Positions 1 through 8,592 of a stretch of DNA of 35,590 nucleotides are shown piece after piece. The position numbers and the translations under genes were made by a program. Where the stretch lies: NCBI GenBank assembly GCA_024405215.1, contig JAKSPB010000033.1, forward strand, positions 1 through 35,590. The letters run 5' to 3'. Origin of the DNA: Lentisphaeria bacterium (GTDB lineage: Bacteria; Verrucomicrobiota; Lentisphaeria; Oligosphaerales; Oligosphaeraceae). A model generated the notes under the pieces. That model was not told the origin of the DNA, did not search any database, and worked only from the letters and a program-made list of their open reading frames with translations. Each line of letters opens with the position of its first letter. The stretch's first letter is position 1.

Positions 1-107
1 TTTTTGCTTTGGCGCTTATGCACGACGCGAAAACTGAGAAAAGAAAGCGTCATTTCGGCGTATGGGTTCGCCGAGCAGTCAAACGCCTTTTTTGTATGGA
101 AAGAACC

Positions 108-752
108 ATGTCTGACGAAGAAAAGAAAGAAGATACGATCTCCGTGGAAGATGCCGCCACCCAATATCAGTCCGCCGATGAGGCGCGGGAGAAAGGCAAT
201 GCGCAGGAACAGCCTGCGGAGGAAGTCTCGGAAGAGAAGACCGCCGAGCCTCCTGTGCCGCCTTCGCTGGAGGAGCAGCTTGCGGAGATGAAGGGGAACT
301 ATCTGCGCGCCTTGGCGGATCAGGAGAACTACCGCAAACGGATGGCGCGGGAGATGAACGACGTGAAGGAATCCACACGGATTCGCACCCTGGGAGATGT
401 GCTTGGAGTCTATGACCTCCTGCAAATGGCCGTCGAAGCGGCCAAGAATGCGCAGGACGTGGCGGCGTTGCGCCAGGGCATCGAGATGACCTTCAGTGAA
501 TTGAAGCGCACTTTCTCCAATCTGGGAGTTTCGGTTCTAGACGCCCATGGCCAGGTCTTTGACCCCGCCATTCACCAGGCGGTGGGAACGCAGCCCAGCG
601 ACGAGGTCCCCGAGGGGACGGTCATGATTCAGTGGAAACCCGGTTTCAAGGTCGGCGACAAACTGCTTCGTCCGGCCATGGTGGTGGTTTCCAGCGGTGC
701 GGCAAAACCGGCTGAAGGAGAGGAGAAGCCTGTTGCCGAGGCAGAGAAATAA
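108..752 (+). CDS. grpE: GrpE, nucleotide exchange factor of the DnaK chaperone
   Basis: GrpE releases ADP from DnaK in the cytoplasmic DnaK-DnaJ-GrpE protein-folding machine. The 214-residue product has an acidic, low-complexity N-terminus (about residues 1-50), a charged helical coiled-coil stretch (about 52-100, including NYLRALADQENYRKR) and the family's C-terminal beta-domain signature (FDPAIHQAV...VPEGTV...GFKVGDKLLRPAMV). I chose ATG 108 because GGAAAG lies just upstream and the protein then begins MSDEEKK; the frame stays open upstream to position 9 but that extension is basic and unlike GrpE. It lies 24 bp before dnaJ, the usual pairing. No CIRCE element or clear heat-shock promoter is visible in the short upstream sequence, and dnaK is not in the window. 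Confidence 0.95.
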   Translation: MSDEEKKEDTISVEDAATQYQSADEAREKGNAQEQPAEEVSEEKTAEPPVPPSLEEQLAEMKGNYLRALADQENYRKRMAREMNDVKESTRIRTLGDVLGVYDLLQMAVEAAKNAQDVAALRQGIEMTFSELKRTFSNLGVSVLDAHGQVFDPAIHQAVGTQPSDEVPEGTVMIQWKPGFKVGDKLLRPAMVVVSSGAAKPAEGEEKPVAEAEK

Positions 753-776
753 TCGTAACGGGGGAGGTTTGGTTCC

Positions 777-1928
777 ATGAGCGAATCTCAGGATTTCTAC
801 AGTGTTCTTGGCGTTTCCAAGGATGCCACGGCCGATGAGCTGAAGAAGGCTTATCGGAAATTGGCCTTGAAATACCATCCGGACCGCAATCCGGACGACA
901 AGGAGGCCGAGGAGAAGTTCAAGGAGGTCAACAACGCCTATCAGGTGCTGGGCGATCCCGAAAAACGTCAGCGCTACGATGCGATGGGGCATGATGCCTA
1001 TACGCGCGGCGGCGCGGGCGGCGCGGGCGGACCTGGCATGGATCCCATGGATATCTTTAGCCAGATGTTCGGAGGTGCCGCGGGTGCGGAGGGCTTCGAC
1101 CTGGGAGATCTTTTTGGCTTTGGCGGACGTCGCCATCGCAACGGGCCACGCCGCGGCGACGACCTGCTCTATGAGATGGAAATCGATTTCGAGGACGCGG
1201 TCTTCGGCGCCGACAAGTCAATTACCATTCCGCGTTCGGAGAAGTGCGAGCACTGTCATGGCGAGGGATGCGAGCCGGGGACTTCCAAGAAGACCTGCCC
1301 CGACTGCCATGGAACGGGCCAGATCAGCCAGTCCCGCGGCTTCTTCAGCATGAGCCAGCCTTGCGGACGGTGCCGCGGGCAGGGCGTCATCATTGAGAAA
1401 CCCTGCAAGGAGTGCCATGGAAGCGGCACGGTGCGCAAGACCAGCAAGCTCGACGTGCATGTGCCGGCGGGCATCGACACGGGCAACCGTCTGCGTCTGG
1501 CCGGCCAGGGCGCGGCCGGCGTTCAGGGTGGCGCCAATGGCGATTTGTATGTGGCGATCAATGTCAAGCCCAACGACATTTTTGAGCGAAACGGCAACGA
1601 CCTCTACTGCAATGTCCCCGTTCCTTTCGTGACAGCTGTGCTTGGCGGCGTCATTACGGTTCCCACCATCACGGGGCCGGAGGATCTGAAGATTCCCGCC
1701 GGTGTCCAGAGCGGTACGCGTTTCCGTATGAAAGGCAAGGGCATGCCCAACGCCCGCGGCGGTTCCCGCGGCGATGCGTATGTCTGCGTGCAGGTTGAGA
1801 TTCCCTCCAGTCTTTCTTCCGAGCAGAGCAAGAAGATGAAGGAGTTTGCCGCTTTGTCTTCCAGCACCTCCCAATATCCCCACCAGGCATCGTTCCAGAA
1901 GAAGGCCCAGCGCTGGATGAGAAAGTAG
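777..1928 (+). CDS. dnaJ: DnaJ (Hsp40) co-chaperone
   Basis: DnaJ delivers unfolded clients to DnaK and stimulates its ATPase. The 383-residue protein is a full type I DnaJ: a J domain (about 5-70) with HPD at residues 34-36, a Gly/Phe-rich linker (about 78-118), four zinc-binding CxxCxGxG repeats starting near residues 157, 174, 196 and 210, and the C-terminal substrate-binding beta domains. ATG 777 has a strong GGGGAGG ribosome binding site 8-10 bp upstream. It follows grpE closely and is very likely co-transcribed with it. The length is normal for the family and all zinc cysteines are present. Confidence 0.97.
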   Translation: MSESQDFYSVLGVSKDATADELKKAYRKLALKYHPDRNPDDKEAEEKFKEVNNAYQVLGDPEKRQRYDAMGHDAYTRGGAGGAGGPGMDPMDIFSQMFGGAAGAEGFDLGDLFGFGGRRHRNGPRRGDDLLYEMEIDFEDAVFGADKSITIPRSEKCEHCHGEGCEPGTSKKTCPDCHGTGQISQSRGFFSMSQPCGRCRGQGVIIEKPCKECHGSGTVRKTSKLDVHVPAGIDTGNRLRLAGQGAAGVQGGANGDLYVAINVKPNDIFERNGNDLYCNVPVPFVTAVLGGVITVPTITGPEDLKIPAGVQSGTRFRMKGKGMPNARGGSRGDAYVCVQVEIPSSLSSEQSKKMKEFAALSSSTSQYPHQASFQKKAQRWMRK

Positions 1929-1959
1929 TGTTGTCTGAATCGTTTCTCCCTGGACATCC

Positions 1960-2979
1960 ATGATCATTCGTTCACGTGCATATCCGCGAGCTGCTCTGAT
2001 CGGCAATCCCTCCGATGGCTATCATGGGAAGACCATTGCCTTTGTCTTCAGCAATTTCCATGCGGATGTGGAACTCTACGAGAGCCCGGAACTGGAATTG
2101 CTGCCGGCGCGTCGAGACGGCAGCGTCTTCCAGAATCTGGATGCACTGGCGGCGGATGTGGCCCAGTTCGGCTATTACGGCGGCATCCGTCTGCTGAAAG
2201 CCGGTCTGAAGAAGTTCTGGGAGTATTCCCAGGAGCAGGGCTGGAAACTTCCCGAACGGAATTTCACTATCCGCTACAGCAGCAATATCCCGAACCGTCT
2301 GGGGATGGCTGGTTCTTCCGCCATCATCACCGCGGCGTTGCGTGCGGTCTTGCGCTTCTATCGAAAGAACATTGAGCCGGCATATCTGGCGAATCTGGTT
2401 CTTGCTGTGGAACGGGAGGAACTGGGGATTCCCGCCGGACTTCAGGATCGCGTCGCCCAGGCGTTCAATTATCCGGTCTACATGGATTTCAATGCGGAGT
2501 TCATGGAGAGGAACGGCGCTGGACGTTACGAGTTGCTGGAAATTCCCGACGACCTGAAATTGTTTGTAGCCTATCGAACCGATTTGGCCGAGGGATCCGA
2601 AATTCTCCACAGCCGCCTTCGCGACGACTACAACGACGGTGTCAAGGCCGTGCGCGACGCCATGCTGGAGTGGGCATTTCTGACGGAGCAAGTCCGGGAG
2701 GCCATTGCGGAGCATCACTACGAGAGGCTGCCTGCGCTGATCAACCGGAATTTTGATTTGCGGTGCGAAGTCTGCGCAGGCTCCATCAGTGCGAAGAACC
2801 GCCAGATGGTGGAACTGGCCCGCAAGAATGGCGCATCGGCGAAATTTACCGGCTCCGGCGGCGCCATCATTGGCACTTACGAAGATGAGGCGATGTTCCT
2901 GCGGATGAAACAGGATTTCGCGGAGAACTCCATCGGCGTCATCAAACCCAGGATTGTCCGTCTGGGAAAAAGAGGCTAG
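1960..2979 (+). CDS. GHMP-family sugar kinase, glucuronokinase-like
   Basis: GHMP kinases phosphorylate small molecules with ATP; this one most resembles the sugar-1-kinase branch, including plant-type glucuronokinases. In the 339 residues I see the ATP-binding motif NRLGMAGSSAI (about 112-122) and the C-terminal glycine-rich motif KFTGSGGAIIG (about 295-305). The substrate cannot be read from sequence. The next gene, 21 bp downstream, is a sugar nucleotidylyltransferase, so the pair may perform sugar to sugar-1-phosphate to NDP-sugar salvage. That pathway is inference from neighbourhood and family. It starts 31 bp after dnaJ, so it could be co-transcribed with the chaperone genes. Alternative substrates such as heptose, fucose or galacturonate are possible. 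Confidence 0.85.
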   Translation: MIIRSRAYPRAALIGNPSDGYHGKTIAFVFSNFHADVELYESPELELLPARRDGSVFQNLDALAADVAQFGYYGGIRLLKAGLKKFWEYSQEQGWKLPERNFTIRYSSNIPNRLGMAGSSAIITAALRAVLRFYRKNIEPAYLANLVLAVEREELGIPAGLQDRVAQAFNYPVYMDFNAEFMERNGAGRYELLEIPDDLKLFVAYRTDLAEGSEILHSRLRDDYNDGVKAVRDAMLEWAFLTEQVREAIAEHHYERLPALINRNFDLRCEVCAGSISAKNRQMVELARKNGASAKFTGSGGAIIGTYEDEAMFLRMKQDFAENSIGVIKPRIVRLGKRG

Positions 2980-3000
2980 CAGAGCCGAGGGAAGATTCTA

Positions 3001-3741
3001 ATGAAGTGTGTCATTCTCGCCGCCGGCTATGCGACCCGACTTTATCCGCTGACGGAGAATTTTCCCAAGCCATTGCTGGAAGTCCAGGGAAAGACCATCT
3101 TGGACTGGCTGCTGGAAGATATTGCGTCCACGGGGCGCGTCGACGAATTCATTGTCGTCAGCAACCATAAGTTTGCCCGCCATTTTCAGGAGTGGGTTGC
3201 GGCTCGTCCGCAATGGAAGATCACCGTCCTGGATGATGGTACCACTTCCAACGAGACGCGCATCGGCGCGGTGCGCGACATCGCCCTGGCGGTGGAGAAA
3301 TGCCGGATCCAGGAGGAAATGCTGGTCATAGCCGGCGACAACCTGCTGGATTTCAGCCTGAAATCCCTGCTGGGCTACGCACGGCGGCAGGGGACTTCCT
3401 GCATCCTGCGTTATGCGGAACCCGATGTGGCGCGGCTGCGGAAATGCGGCGTGCTTTCCGTGGATGACGCAGACCGTGTGCTTTCCATGGTGGAGAAGCC
3501 CGCAGAGCCTCCAAGCCATTGGTGCTGCCCGCCGTTCTATTATTTCATTCGTGAGGATGTCTCGCGGGTGCAGCAGGGGCTGGATGCCGGATGCGGGATT
3601 GATGCTCCCGGCAGTTTCATCGCCTGGCTCTGCTCCCAGGTGCCGGTCCATGCCATGGAGATGCCCGGGGCGCGCTACGATATCGGCAACCTGGAAAGCT
3701 ACCGGAAAGTCCGGGAGACCTACCGCGGGATCCAAGGGTAA
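3001..3741 (+). CDS. Sugar nucleotidylyltransferase (NTP-transferase family)
   Basis: Enzymes of this family join a sugar-1-phosphate (or a choline- or heptose-phosphate) to a nucleotide, releasing pyrophosphate. The 246-residue protein starts with the nucleotide-binding signature VILAAGYATRLYPLT followed by the FPKPLLEVQGK motif, and has a metal-binding type AGDNLLDF near residue 110 and a VEKP motif near residue 163. There is no C-terminal left-handed beta-helix, so it is a single-domain enzyme. It sits 21 bp behind the GHMP kinase, with AGGGAAG about 8 bp before its ATG. The two genes probably form a salvage pair making an activated sugar for surface glycans; nucleotide and sugar are unknown. 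Confidence 0.88.
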   Translation: MKCVILAAGYATRLYPLTENFPKPLLEVQGKTILDWLLEDIASTGRVDEFIVVSNHKFARHFQEWVAARPQWKITVLDDGTTSNETRIGAVRDIALAVEKCRIQEEMLVIAGDNLLDFSLKSLLGYARRQGTSCILRYAEPDVARLRKCGVLSVDDADRVLSMVEKPAEPPSHWCCPPFYYFIREDVSRVQQGLDAGCGIDAPGSFIAWLCSQVPVHAMEMPGARYDIGNLESYRKVRETYRGIQG

Positions 3742-3752
3742 CCCCTTGACGT

Positions 3753-4484
3753 TTATCGGAAGGTGGGAGGAAGGACGGAAAGTCCGCCCATGATGACTCG
3801 GGCCAGTTTTTCGTGTCCTCTTGCATTGGGATGGAGGCGGTCGTCCACTGGGTCATGCATATAGATGCCGTATGCCGGACGTTGCGGAAGCAGGCCTGAT
3901 GTGGAGAACAGGTCAATGACAGGGGCCGACCAGATGGCGCCGGCTTCGCGGATGACTTCGGCGTAGTCGTCCATGAAGAGGCCCAGTGCGTTGGCGTAGG
4001 ATTCGTCCGGTTGGATGTTGTTCGGACCGAACTGGGAAAAGCCCCGATGGAGCGGCGTCGCCAGGACGATCTGCTGCTCGGGGAAGGTGTCCCGGATATA
4101 CGCCATGGCGGTGTTGATCCGTCCACGAACGCATCCGCAGTCCGTATTCGCGATTCTATGCAGACGGCGCACGTCGGTGCCGTTGTGGTTCGTCATTTTC
4201 ATTTCCGTATGCCACCATTCGCCTAGGGGGATGTCGGCATTGAAATCATTGGTTCCCGCGAAAATGAAGATGGCATCCACTTCGCCGGGATGCTCGTTGT
4301 TCAGTTTTTCCGCCTGATCCTTGATGTCAATCCATTGCTGGCCGTTGATGGCATAGACGAGGGGGACAATTCCCATCCAGTCCTGCAGATCCTGCCAGTA
4401 ATTGCGGGTCGTCCCCACGTGAATCGCGTCTGTGATGGAATCTCCAAGGAAAGCGACCTTCTTTTCGCGCCATGACAAATTCAT
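3753..4484 (-). CDS. SGNH/GDSL-family hydrolase
   Basis: SGNH hydrolases are esterases or acetyl-hydrolases, often acting on acylated sugars. The 243-residue product shows block I GDSITD (14-19, nucleophile Ser16), a block II glycine in AINGQQW (about 48), block III GTND (77-80) and block V DRLHPNARGH (catalytic Asp215 and His218). The frame is open further upstream, but I take ATG 4484 because AGGAG lies 8 bp before it and the extension runs into a palindromic repeat. There is no signal peptide, so it is probably cytoplasmic. It converges on the nucleotidylyltransferase gene with only 11 bp between stops. A role in deacetylating sugars is plausible but unproven. Confidence 0.9.
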   Translation of the reverse strand: MNLSWREKKVAFLGDSITDAIHVGTTRNYWQDLQDWMGIVPLVYAINGQQWIDIKDQAEKLNNEHPGEVDAIFIFAGTNDFNADIPLGEWWHTEMKMTNHNGTDVRRLHRIANTDCGCVRGRINTAMAYIRDTFPEQQIVLATPLHRGFSQFGPNNIQPDESYANALGLFMDDYAEVIREAGAIWSAPVIDLFSTSGLLPQRPAYGIYMHDPVDDRLHPNARGHEKLARVIMGGLSVLPPTFR

Positions 4485-4512
4485 GAGAAAATCTCCTAGT
4501 TCATTTAGCCTT

Positions 4513-4672
4513 GGAGCCACTTGCAAAAGTCGCTTTGGCCACTTTTCGCTCTTTCGTGGCATTTTGCTCCAAGTGCTTCGCGTCGTAGCGGGCTACGCCT
4601 TGTCGCACTTGAAGCAAACTGCCTCCGAAATCCCTGAAAAGTGCCTTCAAATGGACTTTTGCAAGTGGCTCC
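4513..4672. repeat. Nested 160-bp palindromic intergenic element
   Basis: The stretch folds on itself at several levels. The outer arms 4513-4531 and 4654-4672 (GGAGCCACTTGCAAAAGTC and its reverse complement) match at all 19 bp. Further in, CACTTTTC 4540-4547 pairs with 4636-4643, then 4563-4576 pairs with 4605-4618 (13 of 14), and the tip CGTAGC 4584-4589 pairs with GCTACG 4592-4597. It lies between coaBC and the SGNH gene, 29 bp before the latter's start. It has no transposase. Its form suggests a REP/MITE-type repeat or a large RNA hairpin. The small open frames across it on both strands are products of the palindrome, not genes. Confidence 0.8.
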
Positions 4673-4681
4673 TTGATTTAT

Positions 4682-4712
4682 CCGCATCCCGCATGAGACA
4701 TCGGGAATGCGG
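4682..4712. terminator. Hairpin after coaBC, possible weak terminator
   Basis: CCGCATCCCG (4682-4691) pairs with CGGGAATGCGG (4702-4712) as ten base pairs with one bulged A, around a ten-base loop. It lies 68 bp beyond the coaBC stop on the minus strand. No uridine run follows in that direction, so termination is uncertain. Confidence 0.35.
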
Positions 4713-4779
4713 GTAATAAAAATCCTGAAAACGGAATTTCAAATGGTGTTCGCCAGGTCCAGGTCCGCCAGATTCGACG

Positions 4780-5943
4780 CTATTTGACAAGGTGCTTGGC
4801 GATGTGATTCAGGATATCGTGGGCCACTTCCGCCTTGTCCTTCAGAGGTAGCTGCATCGGTGCCTCGTCTGGGGAATAGAGGGTGATCTGATTGGTGTCG
4901 GTGGCGAAGCCGCATCCTGGCTTTCGGATGTCGTTGGCGCAGATGAGGTCGCAGCGCTTCTTGCGCAGCTTGTTGATGGCATTGATTTCCACGTCGTCGG
5001 ATTCCGCGGCAAAGCCCACGAGATAGGGATGGTCTTCCCGTGACCCCAGTTCCGCCAGGATGTCCGGCGTGCGCAGCAGATGGAGGATCAGGGACTGTCC
5101 GTCGATTTTCTTGATCTTCTGGGGGACATAGTGGTCGGGCGTGAAATCGGCGACGGCCGCCGCCAGGATCGCGAAATCCAGATGGTGCCAGTGGTCTACA
5201 ACCGCCTGGTGCATTTGCGCGGCAGAGCGTACGGAAATGGCATGGAGGTTGGGGAGTTCCGGCAGCGTGGTCTGAAGAGGTCCATGGATCAGATGGACTT
5301 CCGCTCCGCGGACGGCTGCGGCGATGGCCAGGGCCACGCCCATCTTTCCCGTGGAGCGGTTGGTGAGATAGCGCACGGGATCCAGGTCTTCCGCCGTGGG
5401 CCCGGCGGTGATGAGGGCGCTCTTGCCTTGCAGGTCGTTCTTGGAGAGCGCGGCGTCCACGAAATGCAACAGCGTTTCGGTAGGCGTGATCTTCAGTGCG
5501 CCCATGGCACCCAGTTCCAGAGGCGTTTCGCCCAGGCATAGGCGGCTGCGGGAGGGCATCTGCGTTTGGAAGAGCACGGGGTCTTCGTCGACTGCGTCAG
5601 GAAGCCTGGCGGGAACCGCCAGGACCGGCTTCCCGGCTTCCTGCAAATATGCCAGCGCCTTGCCCCGCCGGAAGACCTCCAGGACCTGCGGAGAGACAGG
5701 AGCCAGCAGAATCAGGTCCTGTTGGCGGAATGCTTCGGCATCCAGCTTCTCGATTGCTTTGCAGGGATGTCCGGAGATGGTAGCCCAGGCCAGTTCGCTG
5801 ACAAAGGCCAGGGCGGAGGGGCCGTCGTAGGCTGTGGGGGCGACTTGGACCGTGTACTTCTTCTGACGAAGACGGGTGATCAGTTCCGGGGCATAGGAGA
5901 GGGCGGCAGGACCGTCGGCGATGATGAGAATGCGACCAGCCAT
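4780..5943 (-). CDS. coaBC: CoaBC: phosphopantothenate-cysteine ligase with a degenerate decarboxylase domain
   Basis: CoaBC normally joins cysteine to phosphopantothenate (CoaB) and decarboxylates the product (CoaC), two steps of coenzyme A synthesis. The C-terminal CoaB half (about 176-387) is intact: ITAGPTAEDLDPVRYLTN, STGKMG, AAAVADF, KIKK, GFAAE and LICANDI are all present. The N-terminal half keeps the flavoprotein outline but lacks key CoaC features: the GGIAAYK-type start reads DGPAALSYA, the HIxL segment with the catalytic histidine reads KLDAEAF, and PAMN reads PARL. A cysteine near the flap (RLCLGET) remains. I infer a working ligase and a doubtful decarboxylase. The start at 5943 has no strong ribosome binding site, and at 387 residues it is slightly short for the family. 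Confidence 0.88.
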   Translation of the reverse strand: MAGRILIIADGPAALSYAPELITRLRQKKYTVQVAPTAYDGPSALAFVSELAWATISGHPCKAIEKLDAEAFRQQDLILLAPVSPQVLEVFRRGKALAYLQEAGKPVLAVPARLPDAVDEDPVLFQTQMPSRSRLCLGETPLELGAMGALKITPTETLLHFVDAALSKNDLQGKSALITAGPTAEDLDPVRYLTNRSTGKMGVALAIAAAVRGAEVHLIHGPLQTTLPELPNLHAISVRSAAQMHQAVVDHWHHLDFAILAAAVADFTPDHYVPQKIKKIDGQSLILHLLRTPDILAELGSREDHPYLVGFAAESDDVEINAINKLRKKRCDLICANDIRKPGCGFATDTNQITLYSPDEAPMQLPLKDKAEVAHDILNHIAKHLVK

Positions 5944-6007
5944 GGGATGGATGAATCTTTCGGTGCGGTGAGGGCGAACCTAAATTTGATTTTTGGGGGT
6001 GTTCCAG

Positions 6008-6094
6008 GCGCAAGCCTCCGGCAAGGGCGCGCGTGCGCATCACGGTGGCCAGGCGGGGGCTTTCCTGCTCCGAAAGCGCAAGCCTTCGGCAAGG
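6008..6094. repeat. Short direct repeat pair between two genes
   Basis: GCGCAAGCCTCCGGCAAGG at 6008-6026 recurs as GCGCAAGCCTTCGGCAAGG at 6076-6094, 18 of 19 bases identical, in the 165-bp gap between coaBC and the secreted-protein gene. Each unit can form a small stem around CCTTCGG. The function is unknown. Confidence 0.6.
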
Positions 6095-6108
6095 CGTCGC
6101 GGGCGGAA

Positions 6109-8412
6109 CTAGCGTTTCTTGGTTTTCTTTGCGGGCTTGCGATCCAAGACCTTGGCTTCCATGTGTTCGGAGCCGGCGGCACCAGGGCGGATCGTCAAGT
6201 TGGCGTTGGGGACCTCGATGGTCTTGATCGTGGGATCCTTCAGGGATCCTGCCAGCGCGCGCTTGTTTTCCTCGCCGGGAACGCCCTTGAGGACCAGCTC
6301 CGGTGCCAGGCAGAGCGGACGATGATCCAACTGCGCCCAGCATTTCTCCCAGGCCTGGCGTTTTTCTTCCGTGGGCTGGAAGTCAGAAATGCCCAAGGCG
6401 GCAAGGGCCTGCAATAGGAAATGCTGTGCCAGGAACTGGGTGGTCTGCCCGTTGAGGGTGAAGCCGTAATCCGCCAGGTTGTCGCGCTGTAGATCCAGAT
6501 ATTGGTCCGGACGGGGAAGGACGGACGCTGCGGCAAGGTCCATGTTCGCCTGCTGCTGGAAGACCCAGAGCGGCCAGGCGTCCTGCAGGATGGCGGACGC
6601 ATCGTCGGTCATTCCGTTCTTCGCCAGGACTGTCGTGGCAATGGCGACGGTGGCCAGACGCTCCGCCGCGTAGGTCATGCTGGGAATGTTGGCGTCGGCG
6701 CCGAACATGTCGGGGAGCATGGGCGAGAGTTCCAGGCCGGATTCCGCAGCAAGCGCCAGACGCAGCAACTGTGCCTGCCGCTGTGGGTTCTGGGCTGTGG
6801 CGTCTTGTCCGAGGAACATGGCCAGCCAGGGGGAGAAGGGATGATCCGCCAAGGAGTTGATGGTCTTTTCCCCTAGGGCGTTGCGCAATTCCTTCAGATC
6901 ATTCTGGAGCTGCTTTGTGTTGTCTTCGGGAAATTCCAGGCGATGGGCTTCCAAGGCCAGGCCGACAAGCGCCGCAGTCTCCAAGGCTTCTTCCGGGCCG
7001 GGAAGGGGTTCTTCGTTCATGGTGGGCTTGGGAAGACGCGTGGGGTAGAGCACCTCCGGCAGGTAGTTGCCTTCTGCGTTGATCTGGGTGGAGATGTGAC
7101 GATAAAGCTGGCGGAGATTTCGGCGGCAGAGCGATCCGGTGACATTGTCTTCGGGAAGGACTTCTGCTGCCCGTTGGAGGGCCAGGTAGGCCAGTGCGTT
7201 GGTCTTCAGATCGCTGATACGGGCCGGCACCTCGAACTCGCCCGCGTCGTCCAGGTCTTCGTCTTCCACCACCATGGCGAAAGTGCGTTCGTTGGATTTG
7301 CGACGTTCCCTGGCGACGAGCTGGCCGTTTTCCGCCTTTTCCGCAGCATCCAGGTGCTTTAGCGCCTTGAGGAGAACTTTGGCGGTGTTTTGGATGGCCT
7401 CGGAGGAGCGGTTCTGCGGGGACAGTTCCTTGCCGTAAAAGTGGGCGTACGTCAAGGTGTAAAGCAGTGCGGCCTGGTCGAACATGGAGGTCTGGCCATC
7501 CGCGCGGCTGGCGAACCACTCGGGGAATGGCTGCGTGATATTGCCGGCGTTGGCGTTGACCAATGACAGGAGCCTTTCCTTCAAGGGCCGGAGAGAGGTC
7601 GCGTTGGGCTGTCGGACGATTCGCGCAGGATGGGCGCGGAAAAGCCGCTGCGACCCCTTCTCGTTCGCAAAATAGCTGTCGCATTCAAAGAGGGTGACCT
7701 TGAAGGGGACGCTGGAGGCGCCCATTTGCATCCAGAGGCTCATGGCGCTCCATAGGTTGGCTTCCGCAATCAGGTTGCTGACACGGGTGATGGAGAACTG
7801 GCGTTCCTCGGTCAGAAGATAGCGTCCGGTCAGCTGTTCCGGCGGAAAGGCGAATGCCGCTGTCTGGTCGAAGGCAATGCCGACGACGCTGGAAAGGAGC
7901 AGGCGTGAGGAATTGACCACAAAGTCGTTGACAGGCAGGACTGCCTGGACGATGTCCAGCCGCAGGGAGTTCCAGGCGTTGGGATTGTCCAGCTTGGTCT
8001 TGACGATGTATGAGAGCTGGCGTTTCTCTTCCTGGGCCTGTTTGAGCTGGCCCTCCAGGTCAGCTTTGATGGCGGCCGCGTATTCCGGCTCACGCTTTTC
8101 AATAATGGTCAGCAGGAACGACAGCGCGTCCTGGAAGTTCTTTCCGGCCGCATAGTAGGTCCGTCCGGGAAAGATTCCGTCTCCCAGAGTGATAAAGAGG
8201 ACGCGTGGCGAGTCGTCCTTGATCGGGGAGAGAACCACTAGTTCCTTTGCCGTCTTTTTGGCAAGAAGGCCCTCGCGGAGTTGCGCCGTGAAAGATTTCA
8301 GCGCATCCTCCTGGCAGGCAAGCGGCGTCTTGATCTCTCTGAACCAGGGACCTTCCTGGGCCTGGAGGAAACTGACACCGAACAGCAATAGGAACAGAAG
8401 GATGAGTTTCAT
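6109..8412 (-). CDS. Large secreted helical protein of unknown function
   Basis: I do not recognise a family. The 767-residue product starts MKLILLFLLLFGVSFLQA-QEGP, a clear signal peptide with a cleavage site after about residue 18, so it is exported. The rest is mostly helical: a charged stretch near 110-150 (KADLEGQLKQAQEEKRQLS) and a long region (about 420-700) with helix-rich, Ala/Leu-rich segments that recall alpha/alpha-toroid folds; that comparison is only impressionistic. The C-terminus is basic and Lys-rich (KPAKKTKKR). I start it at ATG 8412 because of the signal peptide; the frame is open 50 codons further upstream but that part crosses a terminator hairpin. It is transcribed in the same direction as asd, which lies upstream. 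Confidence 0.7.
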   Translation of the reverse strand: MKLILLFLLLFGVSFLQAQEGPWFREIKTPLACQEDALKSFTAQLREGLLAKKTAKELVVLSPIKDDSPRVLFITLGDGIFPGRTYYAAGKNFQDALSFLLTIIEKREPEYAAAIKADLEGQLKQAQEEKRQLSYIVKTKLDNPNAWNSLRLDIVQAVLPVNDFVVNSSRLLLSSVVGIAFDQTAAFAFPPEQLTGRYLLTEERQFSITRVSNLIAEANLWSAMSLWMQMGASSVPFKVTLFECDSYFANEKGSQRLFRAHPARIVRQPNATSLRPLKERLLSLVNANAGNITQPFPEWFASRADGQTSMFDQAALLYTLTYAHFYGKELSPQNRSSEAIQNTAKVLLKALKHLDAAEKAENGQLVARERRKSNERTFAMVVEDEDLDDAGEFEVPARISDLKTNALAYLALQRAAEVLPEDNVTGSLCRRNLRQLYRHISTQINAEGNYLPEVLYPTRLPKPTMNEEPLPGPEEALETAALVGLALEAHRLEFPEDNTKQLQNDLKELRNALGEKTINSLADHPFSPWLAMFLGQDATAQNPQRQAQLLRLALAAESGLELSPMLPDMFGADANIPSMTYAAERLATVAIATTVLAKNGMTDDASAILQDAWPLWVFQQQANMDLAAASVLPRPDQYLDLQRDNLADYGFTLNGQTTQFLAQHFLLQALAALGISDFQPTEEKRQAWEKCWAQLDHRPLCLAPELVLKGVPGEENKRALAGSLKDPTIKTIEVPNANLTIRPGAAGSEHMEAKVLDRKPAKKTKKR

Positions 8413-8442
8413 GGCGTAAGGGAGATGGATGGCAGAGAGGGA

Positions 8443-8473
8443 AAAAAGGAAGGCGCCGTTATGTGGCGCCTTC
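8443..8473 (-). terminator. Rho-independent terminator on the minus strand after asd
   Basis: On the minus strand the perfect 9-bp stem GAAGGCGCC / GGCGCCTTC (8473-8465 and 8457-8449) has a 7-base loop and is followed by CTTTTTT. This is a textbook intrinsic terminator shape, about 120 bp after the asd stop and just before the next gene's start. Confidence 0.6.
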
Positions 8474-8513
8474 GACCGCAGGAGCGCAAAACACGCAAAA
8501 AAGGCAAGGCAAA

Positions 8514-8550
8514 CAAAAGCCGCCTTCGGCGGTTTCGCCGAAGGCTTTTG
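8514..8550 (-). terminator. Second hairpin after asd, possible tandem terminator
   Basis: CGCCGAAGGCTTTTG (8536-8550) pairs with 8514-8531 over 15 bp, with a 3-base GCC bulge and a short loop. Read on the minus strand the stem ends in GGCTTTTG followed by TTTG. It lies 43 bp after the asd stop, so it and the T-rich hairpin at 8443 may act in series. Confidence 0.5.
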
Positions 8551-8592
8551 CCTATTTTGCAATTTTGCGCGTTTTGCTCTCCGTCTTTCGCT

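Noticed and set aside
1-107. CIRCE or heat-shock promoter before grpE
   Set aside because: No TTAGCACTC-type inverted repeat or sigma-32-like boxes were seen in the short upstream stretch.
4432-4716. Small open frames on both strands across the nested palindrome
   Set aside because: They follow from the palindrome itself; neither has a start signal or protein-like composition.
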